Positions 21,988-34,287 of a stretch of 64,000 nt of DNA are shown here, piece after piece. The DNA is from Parietaria judaica (taxonomy: Eukaryota > Streptophyta > Magnoliopsida > Rosales > Urticaceae): the NCBI GenBank assembly GCA_954871525.1, contig OX940870.1, positions 11,749,501 through 11,813,500 on the forward strand. Reading direction: 5' to 3'. Numbering within the stretch: the stretch's first letter is position 1; every line of letters starts with the position of its first letter. Made by a program: the position numbers and the translations under genes. Below the pieces are notes generated by a model that searched no databases, had not been told where the DNA came from, and saw only the letters and a program-made list of their open reading frames with translations.

Positions 21988-23024
21988 TTAAGAATAATAT
22001 TTTTTTAGGTGTTGGGTGTTCCAACTTCGGAAGACTTTCAGCCTGTCCGAATAGATGAGTCTGTACACGCCGGGCTTAACTATCTCGGACACAATGTATG
22101 GTCCTTCCCAATTTATTCCGAGCTTTCCAGCGTTGAATTCCGAAGTGTTTTGGAATACTTTTCGGAGTACCAAGTCTCCTACTTTGAATGAACGAGGTCA
22201 AACTTTCTAGTTATAGTATCTTTCTATTACCTTTTTGTAATTGATGATCCTACTTAAAGCTCTCTCTCTCTTCGTTCTTCGATGTAGTCGAGTTGGTATT
22301 TCAACATTTCTTCGTTTTTGTTTGGTCAATCCGGGCAGAATTTTCGTCTTAGGCTTAGAGATCTGCTTCGGCTGGGACCATCGCCTCGGTTCCATATACC
22401 AGCGTGAATGGCATTTCTCTGGTGGCCCGGCGAGGTGTAGTATGCCCAGAGCACCCCGTTTAACTCTTCGGGCCATCTCCATTTCTTGTTGTCTAACCTC
22501 TTTTTGATCACGTCGATTATCGTTCGGTTTGCCACTTCGGAGTGTCCATTTCCTTGTGGGTATCTTGGGGTTGAGGTGTTAAGAGAGTTTCCTTGTGGCG
22601 CAGAAATTTTTAAATCTGCTCCGAGATGCATTGTTGTCCATTGTCTGCGACGATCTTCTTTGGGAGTCTACATCTGCAAATTATGTCTTTCAACAGGAAA
22701 TTTTTTGTGTCTACATCGTTTATGTGTGCGTATTCCTTGGCCTCTACCCACTTTGTGAAATAGTCGGTTATTATTAGCAAGAACCTCGTTAGTTCTTTGG
22801 CCGTTGGCATTGGTCCAACGATACCCATCGACCACTTTATGAATGGGTATGACACAGTGACTGAAGAAAACTTTAGTGCGGGTTGCCTAATTGTTTGCGC
22901 GTGCTTTTGGCATGCGTCGAATTTTCGTACATGCAGCTCGCTGTCTCTCAGCATTGTGGGCCAGAAGAATCCTTGTCTTTTGACTTTGTTATCCAAGGAC
23001 TTCCTCCGAAATGGTTTCCGCAAA
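21988..23024 (-). pseudogene. Tat integrase
   Basis: Read on the minus strand in broken frames. The zinc-binding region is represented by GFFWPTMLRDS and CDACQKHA-like sequence (here FDACQKHA), the catalytic core by GPMPTAKELTRFLLIITDYF, VADNGQQ and PQGNGHSEVANRTI (D, D, E positions), and the C-terminus by LGINWEGPYIVSEIVKPGVY, ending HLKKYYS near 21991. Integrase inserts the cDNA into the host genome. At least two frame changes (near 22610 and 22330) and further stops make it inactive. Confidence 0.88.
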
Positions 23025-23303
23025 TTCCCTCGTGCACTTCGCGGATGACATGCTTTGCTTCATCCTCCCCCAAGAATTTGAGGTATGGTCCGTTGAAGCT
23101 TCGCTTGTCAAGCACGTCATTTATCAGGCAGAACCTCGAGCTTTTGACTCTCAGCTTTCGGGTCTCTTGTCGGTCTCGAGGTGTTTCATCACCTTGTAAG
23201 AATTTGATTACTGGGGTTCTCTAGTCGTTCGGACTGAGCTCCATGTTGTTCACTGTCAAGTCGATGCTTGGTGCATCTACAGCTTCTACTGGGATGAAGC
23301 GTT

Positions 23304-23681
23304 TCACCTCGGGGTTCGAGGTAGATGCCAAACCTGCCAATGCATCGGCCTGCACATTCTCGCTTCTCGGGATATGGTTAATTTTGAACATTTCGATTGT
23401 TGGTTTACTACGGTCATGTAGGCATTCATTCTTTGATCTTTTTCCTCGTATTCCCCTGCTATTTGGCTTGTGACCAACTTTGAGTCGGAGTAAGCTTTGA
23501 CATTTCGTGCTCCCACTGCTCGTGCTAGTTTGAGGCCGGCAATTAGAGCTTCGTATTCCGCTTCATTGTTTGATGCCTTGAATTTGAGGCAGAAAGATTG
23601 CTCAATCACCTCGCCGCTTGGGGTCACGAGGTTAATTCCTACTCCTGATCCGTTTTTGTTTGAAGATCCGTCTACTTTCAA
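23304..23681 (-). pseudogene. Tat RNase H domain
   Basis: MKVDGSSNKNGSGVGINLVT, then EAEYEALIAGLKLA and YSDSKLVTSQIAGEYEEKD: the type I RNase H residues D, E and D are recognisable, as in the additional RNase H region of Tat-lineage elements. It lies between the RT-linked part and the integrase. Confidence 0.85.
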
Positions 23682-23878
23682 CGTCCAGGATTACTCCGTA
23701 GCCTTGTCTTCTTGTTTTCCGGTGTTCAGCTCTACAACGAAATCAGCTAAGACCTGCGATTTAGCGCACGTTCTTATCTTGTACTCGATGTAAAAATTGC
23801 TGAGTTCTACTGCCCACTTAGTTAACCTTTGGGATTGGTTCGGACTGTGTAACACTGATCGTAGTGGCTATAGTGTCA

Positions 23879-25010
23879 TTACCACGATGGTATTGCTTGG
23901 AAATATGGCCTTAGCTTTCTTGCCGCCGTGACGACGGCGAATGCCACATATTCCATGGTGGGATATCGAGTCTCCGCGTCTTCTAGTGACTTGCTGGTAT
24001 TAAAGATAGGCTGATGATCACCTCGGTCTTCTCCGATAAGCACGCTGCTTATTGCGTAAGCCATTACTGCGAGATAGATTATGAGTGATTCGCCGATGAC
24101 CAGGTTGACCAGTATAGGTGGGGTCGACAAATACTTCTTCAGCTCTTGGAAAGCTTGTTCGCACTCGTCCATCCATTCGAACTTCTTGTTTCCCTTCAAC
24201 ATTTTGTAGAAAGGTAGATATTTGTCAGTTGATCTTGATATGAATCAGTTTAGTGCTGCGATACGCCCCATGAGCCTTTGAACCTCTTTCACACTGCGAG
24301 GTGAGGGCATTTTTAGAAGGGCGTTTATTTAGTCCAGATTTTCCTCTATGCCACGTTGTGTGACCAGGTATCCGAGGAACTTTCTTGATGACACCCTGAA
24401 TTAACATTTCGACGGGTTCAGCTTCATTTGGTACTTTTTCAGCATGTTGAAGCATTGATCGAGGTGAGAGATGTGATCTTACGAATTTTGGGATTTTACC
24501 AACATGTCATCTATATAGAATTCCATGGTTTTCCGAGGAATTCTGGGAACATATTGTTTACAAGTCGTTGGTAGGTCGCTCCCTCGTTTTTCAGCCCGAG
24601 AAGCATTACCTTGTAGCAGTAGATTCCTCGTTCATTTATGAACGAGATTTTTTCGTGGTCGTCGGGATGCATCATGATCAGATTGTAACCAGAAAAGGCA
24701 TCCATAAAAGAGAGCATCTCGTGCTCACATGTTTGTTCGACAACTCTGTCGATGTGCAGGAATGGGAAGCTGTCTTTAGGACATGCTTTGTTTAGGTCGG
24801 TAAAATTGATGCGTACCCTCCATTTTATAGTTCTTCTTTTTTACTACTACTGTATTGGCCAGCCAGTCTGGGTATCTCACCTCGCGGATTGATCTAGTTT
24901 TGAGAAGCCTATCGACCTCTTCGTTTACCATTTTGGAGCGTTCCGGGGCCAGTTTTTGTCTCTTTTGCTTCACTTGTTTGAAGCTCGGATCAACATTGAG
25001 TTGATGTCAA
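23879..25010 (-). pseudogene. Tat reverse transcriptase
   Basis: In order on the minus strand: KQKRQKLAPERSKMVNEEVD, REVRYPDWLANTVVVKK, MLSFMDAFSGYNLIMMHPDD, GIYCYKVMLLGLKNEGATYQ, then the catalytic YIDDMLVKS in another frame near 24500, FLGYLVTQRGIE, and the connection region FEWMDECEQAFQELKKYLST. Several stops and frame changes break it. The catalytic YIDD is intact. Confidence 0.9.
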
Positions 25011-25499
25011 ATGATTTTCAGGCTCATCTCCGTCTTGTCATCGTGGGGCCAAGAAAAACATTCTTTGTTCTTTGTTAAGAATTTGATGAGCCGCTTGAGC
25101 ATTTCACCTTTTAGCTCGCTTCCGACCCCAACGGTGTTTACGGAGTTGTTATCATCAATGGGGACTTTTCGCACTATTTCGATTATCTGGGAGTCATTGT
25201 CCTCCTCCGAGGTGTTTTTCCCCTCGTTTATTTGCGGATGTTGTAATTGCTATGCCTGATTTACCAAGCTCTGCTTGGCGAGCAGAAAGTTGTTCATATA
25301 GCATCTTCGTGCCATAGCTTGGTCACCTCGAATTTCTTTGATCCATTAGTCGCTTGTGTTGGGAAAAATATTAATGTCCCCTCCGTCATATCTTGGGATC
25401 GGCCCTCGATCCATCGGGGTAACCTTTGAAATTTTGTTTTATACGTAAAGGCCCATTTTACTTTTTCTGAAATTACTTCATTTTTTCTAGAATCGAGCA
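25011..25499 (-). pseudogene. Tat protease-to-reverse transcriptase linker
   Basis: The frame containing KEIRGDQAMARRCYMNNFLL (near 25290-25345) is the typical sequence after Tat protease. An acidic linker follows, leading to the reverse transcriptase. LTR D separates it from the protease at 28008. Confidence 0.7.
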
Positions 25500-28007
25500 C
25501 TAAGATATGGAGATTCGATCGGTTAATTAATTAGTTATTTATTCAAACACGTAATTATTAATTTTAGTCAAGGAAATAAATAAAGCAATAATTGGTTTTG
25601 CATTTATTTCCCAATGCATAAGGCCGTACCTAATTCTCACTTTGACTTCCACTGCGCTTTCTGAATTTGGGCAGAGCTTCTGCCGGACTTTGAGAATGCG
25701 CCAAGGGAGGTTGAGCAGAGCTTCCGCACGACTTTTGAGACGACAAGGAAACTCCCAAAGCCTTCCGGGATATTCTCCTTAACTTCATCGTACACAAAGT
25801 GTGGGCTTTGTTTGACAGAACTTCGTTGCTTGTAGACTAGCTGAATTTCTAGAGAGAGAGAGAGAATTCGAGAGCTTCTTTGAGATAGAGAGAGAGAGAG
25901 AGAACTCGAGTTTTGCATGTGAGAGTGTTGTGTGAATGTGATGCATATGCCTTGTATTTATCGTAAAAGGCATGCACACATTATTTCCAATTCAACCTTA
26001 CCATTTAGATAGGAATTCGTAATTATGATGATTAAATACCTAAGATTTAATTTCATATGATTTAAATATGTATAATGAAAATCAAATGTTACCCACATTA
26101 GGAAAACTCGATTTCATCATATTTTAATCAAGGGAATACATTTTCTTTAATTAAAATAAATACCAAGAAATCCAATCTCATTCCATGAATAGGTTTATGT
26201 GATTTCTATCATTATTTTTAATCTAGAATTAATTCCAATTAAATCAAATTAGGTGACTCATGATTTATAAATCTTTTCCTTGTATGTAAATAACCTATTA
26301 ATTAAATAATATTATGAATCAATCAATATTAATTCTTATGCAATATAAATATTTATTTAAAACTTGCATAACGAGTTCTTATGATTCATCCACAATAATT
26401 ATTCATGATGTGATTCTCATTTATCCAATTTAGATTAATAACATATTTAAATATTATTAATTAGTATCTTGAATTATCATAACATATAAAATTCGATTTC
26501 TATCATGTATGAAATCGCCAACTCATTGCTTGGTAACCAAGCTTGGCTATTTTCCCTGATTCAAAATCTTACCTTATATGTTTATCATGATAATTAACAT
26601 TATTAATCTTTTATTAAAATATGATAAGGAAAATACCTAGTGGGCCTATCCACCAAGGATGGGTCGAATTTTCTCTCTTACTATCAGCTAAGATTACACC
26701 CAATGGACCTAGCCCATTAATTTTATCTTTAAGTAATTCTCATGAATTAACATAACGTCTTGTTATGATCTATAATTTGTATACTTTTCTCCGTAGATAT
26801 TACACATAAATTCATATAAGAAAAAACTCTTAGAATTAAATTTACTACAACATTGATTTTGACAATTTATTCTAGTTTTGACTTTTTCCGATTACCTATT
26901 TCTCAGGCAAACTTTAGGTACTTTTGCAGCAACTTTTTGAAACATTCCAAAACTTAACACAAGCTTTTGTTTCAATACTACTATCATAAATTAGAGTAAC
27001 AAATAATCTAATTGTACGATTAGTCCTTTTCAAAGCTATCTTGGGGACCATAGACCTACATCACTTAAGCTCCAACAGATTGATCTGTTAACCCCGGTGT
27101 TATTCCACTAAAAATCCGAAGTTGTACTCTTTAGTAATGCGAATAATATATTCCTTTTATCTTAAGGTGTCTAGTGATATAATCAAATTCCAGTGATTAA
27201 TATTTCACTTGATGATTCACACTTGAGCAGGCGTTTTACCGTTTAGCCCCTCAGTGTTTTCTTTCCTGAATTTCGTCGGTGGTATGGTAGACGAATCACT
27301 TACGATTTCGAGACGTAAGCTGCGCATGAGTCCTGTACTACTTCTCGTGACCGAAAATTCTGGGAATCATCTTGACTTAGTAAAAAGCTATGTAATATCC
27401 ATATCTGTGATCGAGCTACCCTTCCATGTCTACTATCATATTCCCAATATAGCGGCTTTGGGAACAGTGTTATGTTGTGTTCTTTAACTAGAAAATCAAA
27501 GAACAATCAAGCAAACAGTCGGGGTTCAAGATCACTTCAAGATTTAGATTAATTACCATTCGATCATATTTTACGACTTAGTTCAAAGTTGTTAGTGGCG
27601 GTCTTAGTTGAGCAACTCCCAAAACTTAGTCAAGTCCTATCCTGTACAAAGAAACTTCGTACTTAACGCACTTAATGGGTATGACACACATATCTATCCA
27701 GAATAGGATTTTATCCATTTAGTCGCATTAATGACTTTAGCAATTAAGAGGCTCCCACCCGCTTCATTAAGTCACGGATACATTTAAGTTCATTTATTGC
27801 ATCTATCAATTCTTCCTCAAATTGACTCCGGTGTGATGGATAGATTACAATTGCATTCCATTATGAACTATGGATATACATTCAATTATACATAAAGAAC
27901 TATAAAAAAAAAAGATTATCATAATAACTGCCTTCTTTATTAAGAGTGATGTCATAAACTGTTACAATGGGTAAATAAAACATTGGTTAAGGGAAATATG
28001 CCTAACA
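25500..28007 (-). mobile_element. Solo LTR D, diverged member of the long-LTR family
   Basis: About 2.5 kb, reverse orientation, inside Tat pol. Its outer (right) end reads ...TATGCCTAACA on the plus strand, that is TGTTAGGCATATTTCCC on the minus strand. The order of blocks matches LTRs B and E (CCAATGCATAAGGCCGTACC at 25611, CT-rich leader near 25850, GGGGACCATAGACC near 27040, CACTTGAGCAGGCG near 27220), but with clearly lower identity. The left end near 25500 is uncertain and lacks about 130 bases seen in other members. TSD not resolved (TCTTG follows at right). Confidence 0.75.
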
Positions 28008-28260
28008 TCTTGGGAACGACATTGTAGGGTGAAGGGCAGTCAATAATGAGGAACTTGGTTGTTATGTTCACGCCTCCTGCCATTACGGGGAGTTTAATCT
28101 CCCGACAGTGTTTACAGAGTAGCCGCTGAAACCGGTGAGAGGCACTATTTCCCTGTTGATGTCCTCTGGCCTTATTTTCATTTGGCTCAGAGTTGATAGG
28201 AAAATTACGTCCGCGGAGCTTCCATTGTCGATGAGAATCGTTTTGGTTTCCCAATTCGCG
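28008..28260 (-). pseudogene. Tat aspartic protease
   Basis: The minus-strand frames show the active-site segment LIDNGSSADVIF (near 28203-28238) and FLIIDCPSPYNVV just before the LTR D junction. The two lie in different frames, so the domain is frameshifted. The enzyme would cleave the Gag-Pol polyprotein. Confidence 0.8.
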
Positions 28261-28476
28261 ATGTTGAGGGTTATGACTAATGCGTCGTCATGTAGCCCTA
28301 CGAGTTCTCGGGCTTCACTTTCTTTGAACGTGATGAGAGCTTCCGGCCCCTGGAAAATCTAGCGAGGTGCGTCTTATTGGAGCTTCCGCTGATGCGCTTT
28401 GATCGATTTGACCGAGGGTCTGCAGTACTGAGATCCACCCATTATCACGTTTATAACTTGGGGTCTTTTCTCTTGA

Positions 28477-30863
28477 CTAGACTCCTCGACCTAGTTTACC
28501 TGTTTTCCTTTTTTTCTCAAAAGGGGTGTCAAGGGCCTCTCCTGATGGTGAGGAAGCTCGGTTTTTCTTGTGTTTCCTCCTTTTTGAGGCCGCCGGGTAG
28601 TTTTCCAGGCTAGTATCCCATTGGGACTTTGGGTTCAGGGCCTCGATATCGAGGTTGCTCATTTTGCCTCGTTCTAATTTCTCGCCCAACACCATTTGTA
28701 TCTTTCGGCATTGGGCCGTTGCGTTTCCAAATACCTTGTTGAACTTGCAATAAGCCTTTGGGACTTTTGGCCATGGGTCGGCTTGGGTTGTTCTATTGCC
28801 GCCTTGAGTCATGTTGACTTTTTCTTTTTCTGAGTTCATTACGTTGCCCAGAGGCAAAGTGATGCGCTTAGGTTGGTGTGCGTGGTTCGGATTACCTCGG
28901 TGAGGCCCGGATCCTTTATGTTGGCTGCGGTCCTTTGGTGGTCTTAGAGGGTTCTTGAACTTAGGTGTCGTCGGGGCTGGATCGAATTTTGTGGCGAGAG
29001 CAGTTCGTTCCTCTTCGACTTGAATCCAATTACCTCTGCAATACATTACATCTTCGATTGAGGTATATCAGTTTACGCAGATATCTTGCCTGAATTTGGA
29101 CTTATACCACAGTCTTGCGGTCAGGGCCGCGATTTTCGTGTCGTCGCTTAGTCCATTGAGGCGTGATAGCAGGTTCTTGAATCTAGCTATGAAGTTCCGC
29201 AATGGCTCGTCCTTCGTTAGTTGCAGCGCGTAAAGTTGTGCCACTGTGGTCTTCGTTTCAATGAACATAGAGAAGTGCTTAAAAAATAGCGTGGTCGGCT
29301 TGCGTTGTCGCGTTCCCGCCTTGGGCCATGTTGACTTCGTCTTTTTCCGAGTTCATTACGTAGCCCGAAGGCAAAGTGTTGCTCTTAGGTTGGTGTGCGT
29401 GGTTCGGATTACCTCGGTGAGGCCCGGATCCTTTGTGCTGGCTGGGGTCCCTTGGTGGTCTTGGAGGGTTCTTGAACTTATGAGTCGTCGGGGCTGGATC
29501 GAATTTTTCGGCGAGAGCAGTTCGTTCCTCTTCGACTCGAACCCAATTACCTCCGCGGTGCATTACCTCTTCGATTGAGGTATATCGGTTTATGCAGATA
29601 TCTTAATTGAATTTGGACTTATACCACAGTCCTGCGGTCAGGGCCGCGATTGCCGTGTCGTCGCTTATTCCATTGAGGCCTGATAGCACGTTCTTGAATC
29701 TAGCTATGAAGTTCCGCAATGGCTCGTCCTTCTTTTTTTTGCAGCGCGTAAAGTTGTGTCACTGTTGTGTCCGTTTCAATGAAAAATAGACAAGTGCTTA
29801 AAGAATATCGTAGTCAGCTGATCGAACGAGCTTATCGAGTATTGTTGCAGCTTAGAGAACTAGTCGAGTGCATTTTGCTCGAGGTGCTCGGCGAATATCT
29901 GATAGTTCCCCGCGTCTCGTTGGGCTTGGTTCGAGATTGGCTCTCCCCATCACGATGTGGAATGCCCGAAGGTATGCCTTGGGTTGGATTTTCCATCGTA
30001 ACGAGGAATGTTAACTCTTCCTACGTCTCTGATCTTCTCGTTGGTGATCAACGAGGTGAACGGTATGCTCATGGATTCTTGAACCAGACGATCTATTTCG
30101 GGTGCTGCCGAGGTGGTGTGGTGAACCTTTGAGTTCACTGCTATTATCTCGGACTGTACCTTCTCCACCGTGGATTCGAGTCCTTTGAGCCATGCAGGGA
30201 ACGACAGGTCTGGGTTGTAAACGAAAGGGTTGTTCCTACCGTTGTGGGCGGCATCATGACGAGCCGCAGGGGGTGTCTCCTCCTGAATGCGGATGGAATT
30301 GTTTATATAGTTTCCAAACCGCGCAGAGCCCAGGCGCATTGGCTCCTGAGGGGCTTGCACGTCGGCATTTCGAACCATCCTAGGGGGGTCCGGAATCTGG
30401 GGTCGTTAGGTTGGCCTGATACGCCGTAGATGGATTGAATTGCCCCCAATCCAGTGCCGGGGAACTCAACTGAAGTACGGTTGATAGTGACCCCGCGACC
30501 TGCTGGCCTTTATGGGCCTATGGTGGGGTTTTGCTCCTCCATCATGCTCGAGGTGTTTTCCACCTCGGTTTATCCTTGGGTGACCTAGATTCCGGAAAAA
30601 TCTAGGGTCCTTCCTTTTCTGAGGTCTCTCCGTGATGCCGAATAAGAAAAGGATTTCATCGAGCTAACCGCTTCGGTCAGCGCCCCCTTGATCTGGGACT
30701 TCGTTTTGGCGATGTTTTCCATCTTGGTCAGGAAATCCCTTCTTGATTCAGCGCCATCCTCGAGTTGCTTGAGGATGGTTTCAATCATGGCCTTGACAAC
30801 GTAATCCGCTACGGGCTCTCAGGGGTTGCTCATGGGGTTCCCGCTGGATCCTTCGCTTTCCAT
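28477..30863 (-). pseudogene. Tat gag with internal tandem duplication
   Basis: The first ATG after the PBS is at 30863 (MESEGSSGNPMSNP), followed soon by a TGA. Further gag peptides are AAPEIDRLVQESMSIPF, VNIPRYDGKSNP, KTTVAQLYALQLTKDEPLRN and FIARFKNLLSRLNGLSDDTK. The zinc-knuckle region reads YCKFNKVFGNATAQC, with N at both histidine-type positions. A tract of about 515 bp is present twice in tandem (28777-29290 and 29291-29806), so part of gag is repeated. Several stops and frame changes. Gag would form the virus-like particle. Confidence 0.85.
28777..29806 (-). repeat. Tandem duplication inside Tat gag
   Basis: Two copies of about 515 bp, for example TGCGTGGTTCGGATTACCTC near 28878 and near 29396, and GCTATGAAGTTCCGCAATGG near 29187 and 29704. 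The copies have diverged at many positions, so the duplication is old. Confidence 0.85.
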
Positions 30864-30912
30864 TTACGTGGTTGCTTGCTTGGAACTTGGTTAGTGGGAA
30901 TCTATAAAAATC

Positions 30913-30929
30913 TCCCCCAGACGGCGCCA
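30913..30929 (-). other. Tat primer binding site
   Basis: The minus strand reads TGGCGCCGTCTGGGGGA, three bases inside the 5' LTR edge. The TGGCGCCGTCTG core is that of plant Tat-lineage elements. Confidence 0.8.
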
Positions 30930-30932
30930 AAC

Positions 30933-31064
30933 TATTAATGTGCAAAGTCAACTGTCTCGATGAATTTGATTACGAGACTATAAAGATGAGTTTTGACTAT
31001 CGGAATGACAATAAAGCAAAGTAATAGTATTTGATTGCATAGAGTGTGATTACAAAGAATAACA
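30933..31064 (-). repeat. Tat 5' LTR, inner part
   Basis: It matches 19849-19980. It is interrupted by LTR C; TSD TAACA is at 31060-31064. The remainder is at 33992-34287. Confidence 0.9.
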
Positions 31065-33991
31065 TGTTGGACATATGTGTCCTTAAACAACATATTTTAT
31101 CCATTTGTAAAAAGATTATGACAAGTCATTGAATAAAGATGGTGCTTATTATGTTAATCTTATTATAGTTTCTGGTAGAGTAAATAAGAATGTTTCTTTC
31201 CTTAACTCATAAAGGATGCAATTATGTTATTATTATCACAACAGATTCAACGTGAGGAAGAATTAATAATCATAATAAATGAACTTATAATGTCCATGAC
31301 GTGATTAACTGGGTGGGAGCTCATTAATCGTATAAGGTCATTAATGTGACTAAGTGACAATCCTATTCTGGATTATGTGTGTGTCACACTCACTAGAAGT
31401 GCATTAAGTATGAAGTGACTACATACTGGACGAACCTGGCTTAAACTCAATAAGTTATCACATAAGACCGTCACTGATAACTTTTAGTTAAGTAAAAAAT
31501 GATGATCAAATGGATATTCATTTTAAGTCCTAAGTGGTCTTAAGTCCGAGCTACTGGCTTGATTGTTCTTTGATTTAACCGTTAAAGAACACGAGATATT
31601 ACCGCTATTCCCAACACTAATATTTTGGGAACATGATAGTCAGTAGTAAGGGTAGCTTGATCATAGACATGGGCATCACACATCTCTCTTCAGAGTCATG
31701 ATGATTCCTTTGGTTTTCGGTGGTGATAAGTGAGAGATACCCGTACCCAACTTATGAATCAAAACCATAAGCGGGTTACTCATGATATTACTGACTAAGT
31801 CAAGGAGGAAAATGCAATGAGAGGCAAAACAGTTAAAAACCGCCTGCTCATGTGTGAGTCACCAAGTGAAAGAACAATAACCCGAATTTGATTGTATCAA
31901 TGGACACCCTGCTGTTATAAAGGGAATAATATATACCGTGTCACTAAAGAGTTCAGCCTCAGCTCTATAGTGGAATCACTTCGAGGTTTGACGAACAACT
32001 AGCAGTTTGTTGGAGCTTTAGTGATACGGGTCCATGGTCCCCAGGATAGCTTCGTAACGGATGATAAGTACGTGATTAAAATACATCGTGGATAATTTTT
32101 AACCATTCGGCTAGACTTATAAAACTGAAAGGTCTGTGGCAGACGTCAGATAGTTTTATAGTCAGCGTGGCAAAAGTACCATATCTTAGTACACAAAATT
32201 AACTGATAAAAAAAAGTTAGAATTTAGATTATCTATCAACACCATGTTGTTGGAAATTAAATTCTAAGCAACATTTCTTTTTGAACCAAGTCATTCCGAC
32301 TTACGGTTTGTAATTTATGAATTTTCTAAGTTTGTATTCGGTACGATAAACTATGAAATTATAACACATGTCATGAATTTAAATGATAGTGTGGCACCAT
32401 GACATTTTAATGTGTGATATTGAGATCAGAAATTATTAATATAATTTAATTATTTGGATTTAATTATTAATATTTTATTAATAATTAACTAAAAATTAAT
32501 AGATTTATATTAATAATAATAATAATAATAATATATTTAATTACATATTACATGTGTAAATCGAAGAAGGCTTGTATGACCTAGTCCACACGAGTTTGAC
32601 CTAGCTAGGGTTTCATATTTGCGGCATAAGTACCTAGAGTTTGGTACTTTAGCAAAAACCCTAAAATCAATCTTATCCTTTAGATCGGAAATGATTTAAT
32701 ATAAATTTTAGGATTAAAATGATTGATTTTTGACCTAACCCTAATTCGAAAATAGAAGCTTGGTGACCAAGCTTAGGGTTTTTCGAATTTGATCTAATTA
32801 ATTGTATCCTTGGATCGGTTTAAGATTTAATCTTTACCGTGAGATTGGAAATTAATTAATTATATTTACAATATATATTTTTCGAAACTATGATAATGAT
32901 AAAATCGAATTAGGGCTTTTACCAAGTCTTAAAGTATTTTATTTTATCCTTAATTAATTTGATCCATTAGATCGGTCCAAGATTAATCTAGCCGTTGGAT
33001 CTAGATAATTAATTTCAAAATTATCATTAATATATATATATATAATTCAAAATTAAAATAAGTAAATAAGATTGGTTATTTAATTTACCAAGTTTTTCTT
33101 ATTTAATTAAATTCTTATTTAATTATATCGAGTGGATTTAGATAAGGTTAAATCTAAGCCTTTGAATTAAGATAATTGATTATATTTAATAATAATTTTC
33201 GAAATTATATATTCGAATTATATTTAAATAAGAAGATAAGATTGGTTTTATATTTACCAAGTCTTTCTTATTTGATTAAATACAAGTTTAATTATAGCCA
33301 TTGGATCTAGATGAGATTAAATCTCAACCATTGGATTGAATTAATTAAAGTATTTAAATATATATTAAATTCGAGTTTTGGAGTAAAAATCTCTAATTCG
33401 GTTACGGGCCAAGTCTATAAATAGGGAGCTCATTTACAACATTCTTCACACCTTTCCTAGAGCAAAAACTCGAGCTCTCCCTCTCTCTCTAGGGTCTGTG
33501 AATTTTTGCCTTTGATCTTCTTTTCGGTTTGGCTTAGTGAGAACGTTGTTTCTCCGGTATCTTAAAAAGAACATCAGTTAAAGTTTTGCGACGGAGTCCT
33601 GCCGCCGACACCCAGGCTTTGGTACGAGGAGTCCAGGAGAATATCTCGGAAGATCACGGGTATTTCCCTCAGCCTCGGCGGACCCCTGCCAAACTTCAGA
33701 GTCCGCAACCGGAAACGTTAATCGAGGTACGAACTTATGCATTGGGTTAATAAATGTAACCATTTACCGCTTTCTATTTATTTCCTATTCAACTTGTATA
33801 TTAATAATGTGTGTAAGATATTAAATTTGTAATATTTATCGGGTCTCGTTAAAATGGTTATTACCCGATATCCGTGCCGTAGATCCGATAACAAGTTTTC
33901 CAATTTAAAATAATTTTTTAAATGTTATCGGGACGGCTCAGAGGCACATTTCGTGGTAATGGAGTCGGTATTCAAACCCTGATTTCCAACA
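31065..33991 (+). mobile_element. Solo LTR C (long-LTR family), reference-quality copy
   Basis: 2,927 bp, TGTTGGACATATGTG...GATTTCCAACA, flanked by perfect TSD TAACA (31060-31064 and 33992-33996). It is inserted in the Tat 5' LTR, and the empty site can be read in the other Tat LTR near 19975. It contains TATAAATAGG (33415-33424), the CT-rich leader and the U5 block. No internal sequence. Confidence 0.96.
33415..33424 (+). promoter_or_regulatory. TATA box in LTR C
   Basis: TATAAATAGG followed by GAGCTC and the conserved CTCCCTCTCTCTCTAGGGTC about 55 bases downstream. Same arrangement as in LTRs A and E. Confidence 0.65.
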
Positions 33992-34287
33992 TAACAATGT
34001 GTGTGGAATTGATCGTCCTTCCTAAGTACAACTCGTTTCCTATATTAACATATCATCCTTCTCGCATTCCCTTTATTGCTGCTCATAACAGCTAGTTGAG
34101 TTGAATCCTCACCTCCATTTGAATGTCAACACGTGTAAAGACGTCGCGGCTTTCCTAGGGGATGAATCTTTCTTTGCTGACTATTCCTGCGGGGAACATG
34201 GCTGAGGAAGTCTTCGTGGGCCTAGTCTTCGGGAAGGTTGGGTCATTGGTGTCGTTTCTTCGTAGGGGATGAAAATCCGCATCATCA
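33992..34287 (-). repeat. Tat 5' LTR, outer part
   Basis: It continues the LTR after LTR C (AATGTGTGTGGAATTGATCG) to its end CATCATCA at 34287. It is homologous to 19988-20236 plus the part deleted there. Confidence 0.9.

Larger units (their letters stand above)
19849..34287 (-). mobile_element. Tat-lineage Ty3/gypsy retrotransposon, nested and degenerate
   Basis: Runs on the minus strand: 5' LTR at right (30933-34287, split by LTR C), PBS, gag, protease, (LTR D), reverse transcriptase, RNase H, integrase, an antisense ORF, and a truncated 3' LTR at left. Without the nested LTRs it is about 9 kb. PBS type, gag motif (CKFxxxxGxxTxxC), the protease core DNGSSADVIF, and YIDDMLVKS in RT are those of plant Tat elements. 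It is inserted in LTR A; the flanks GTTTT and GTCAT may be a decayed TSD. Many stops and frameshifts show it is dead. Confidence 0.9.
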
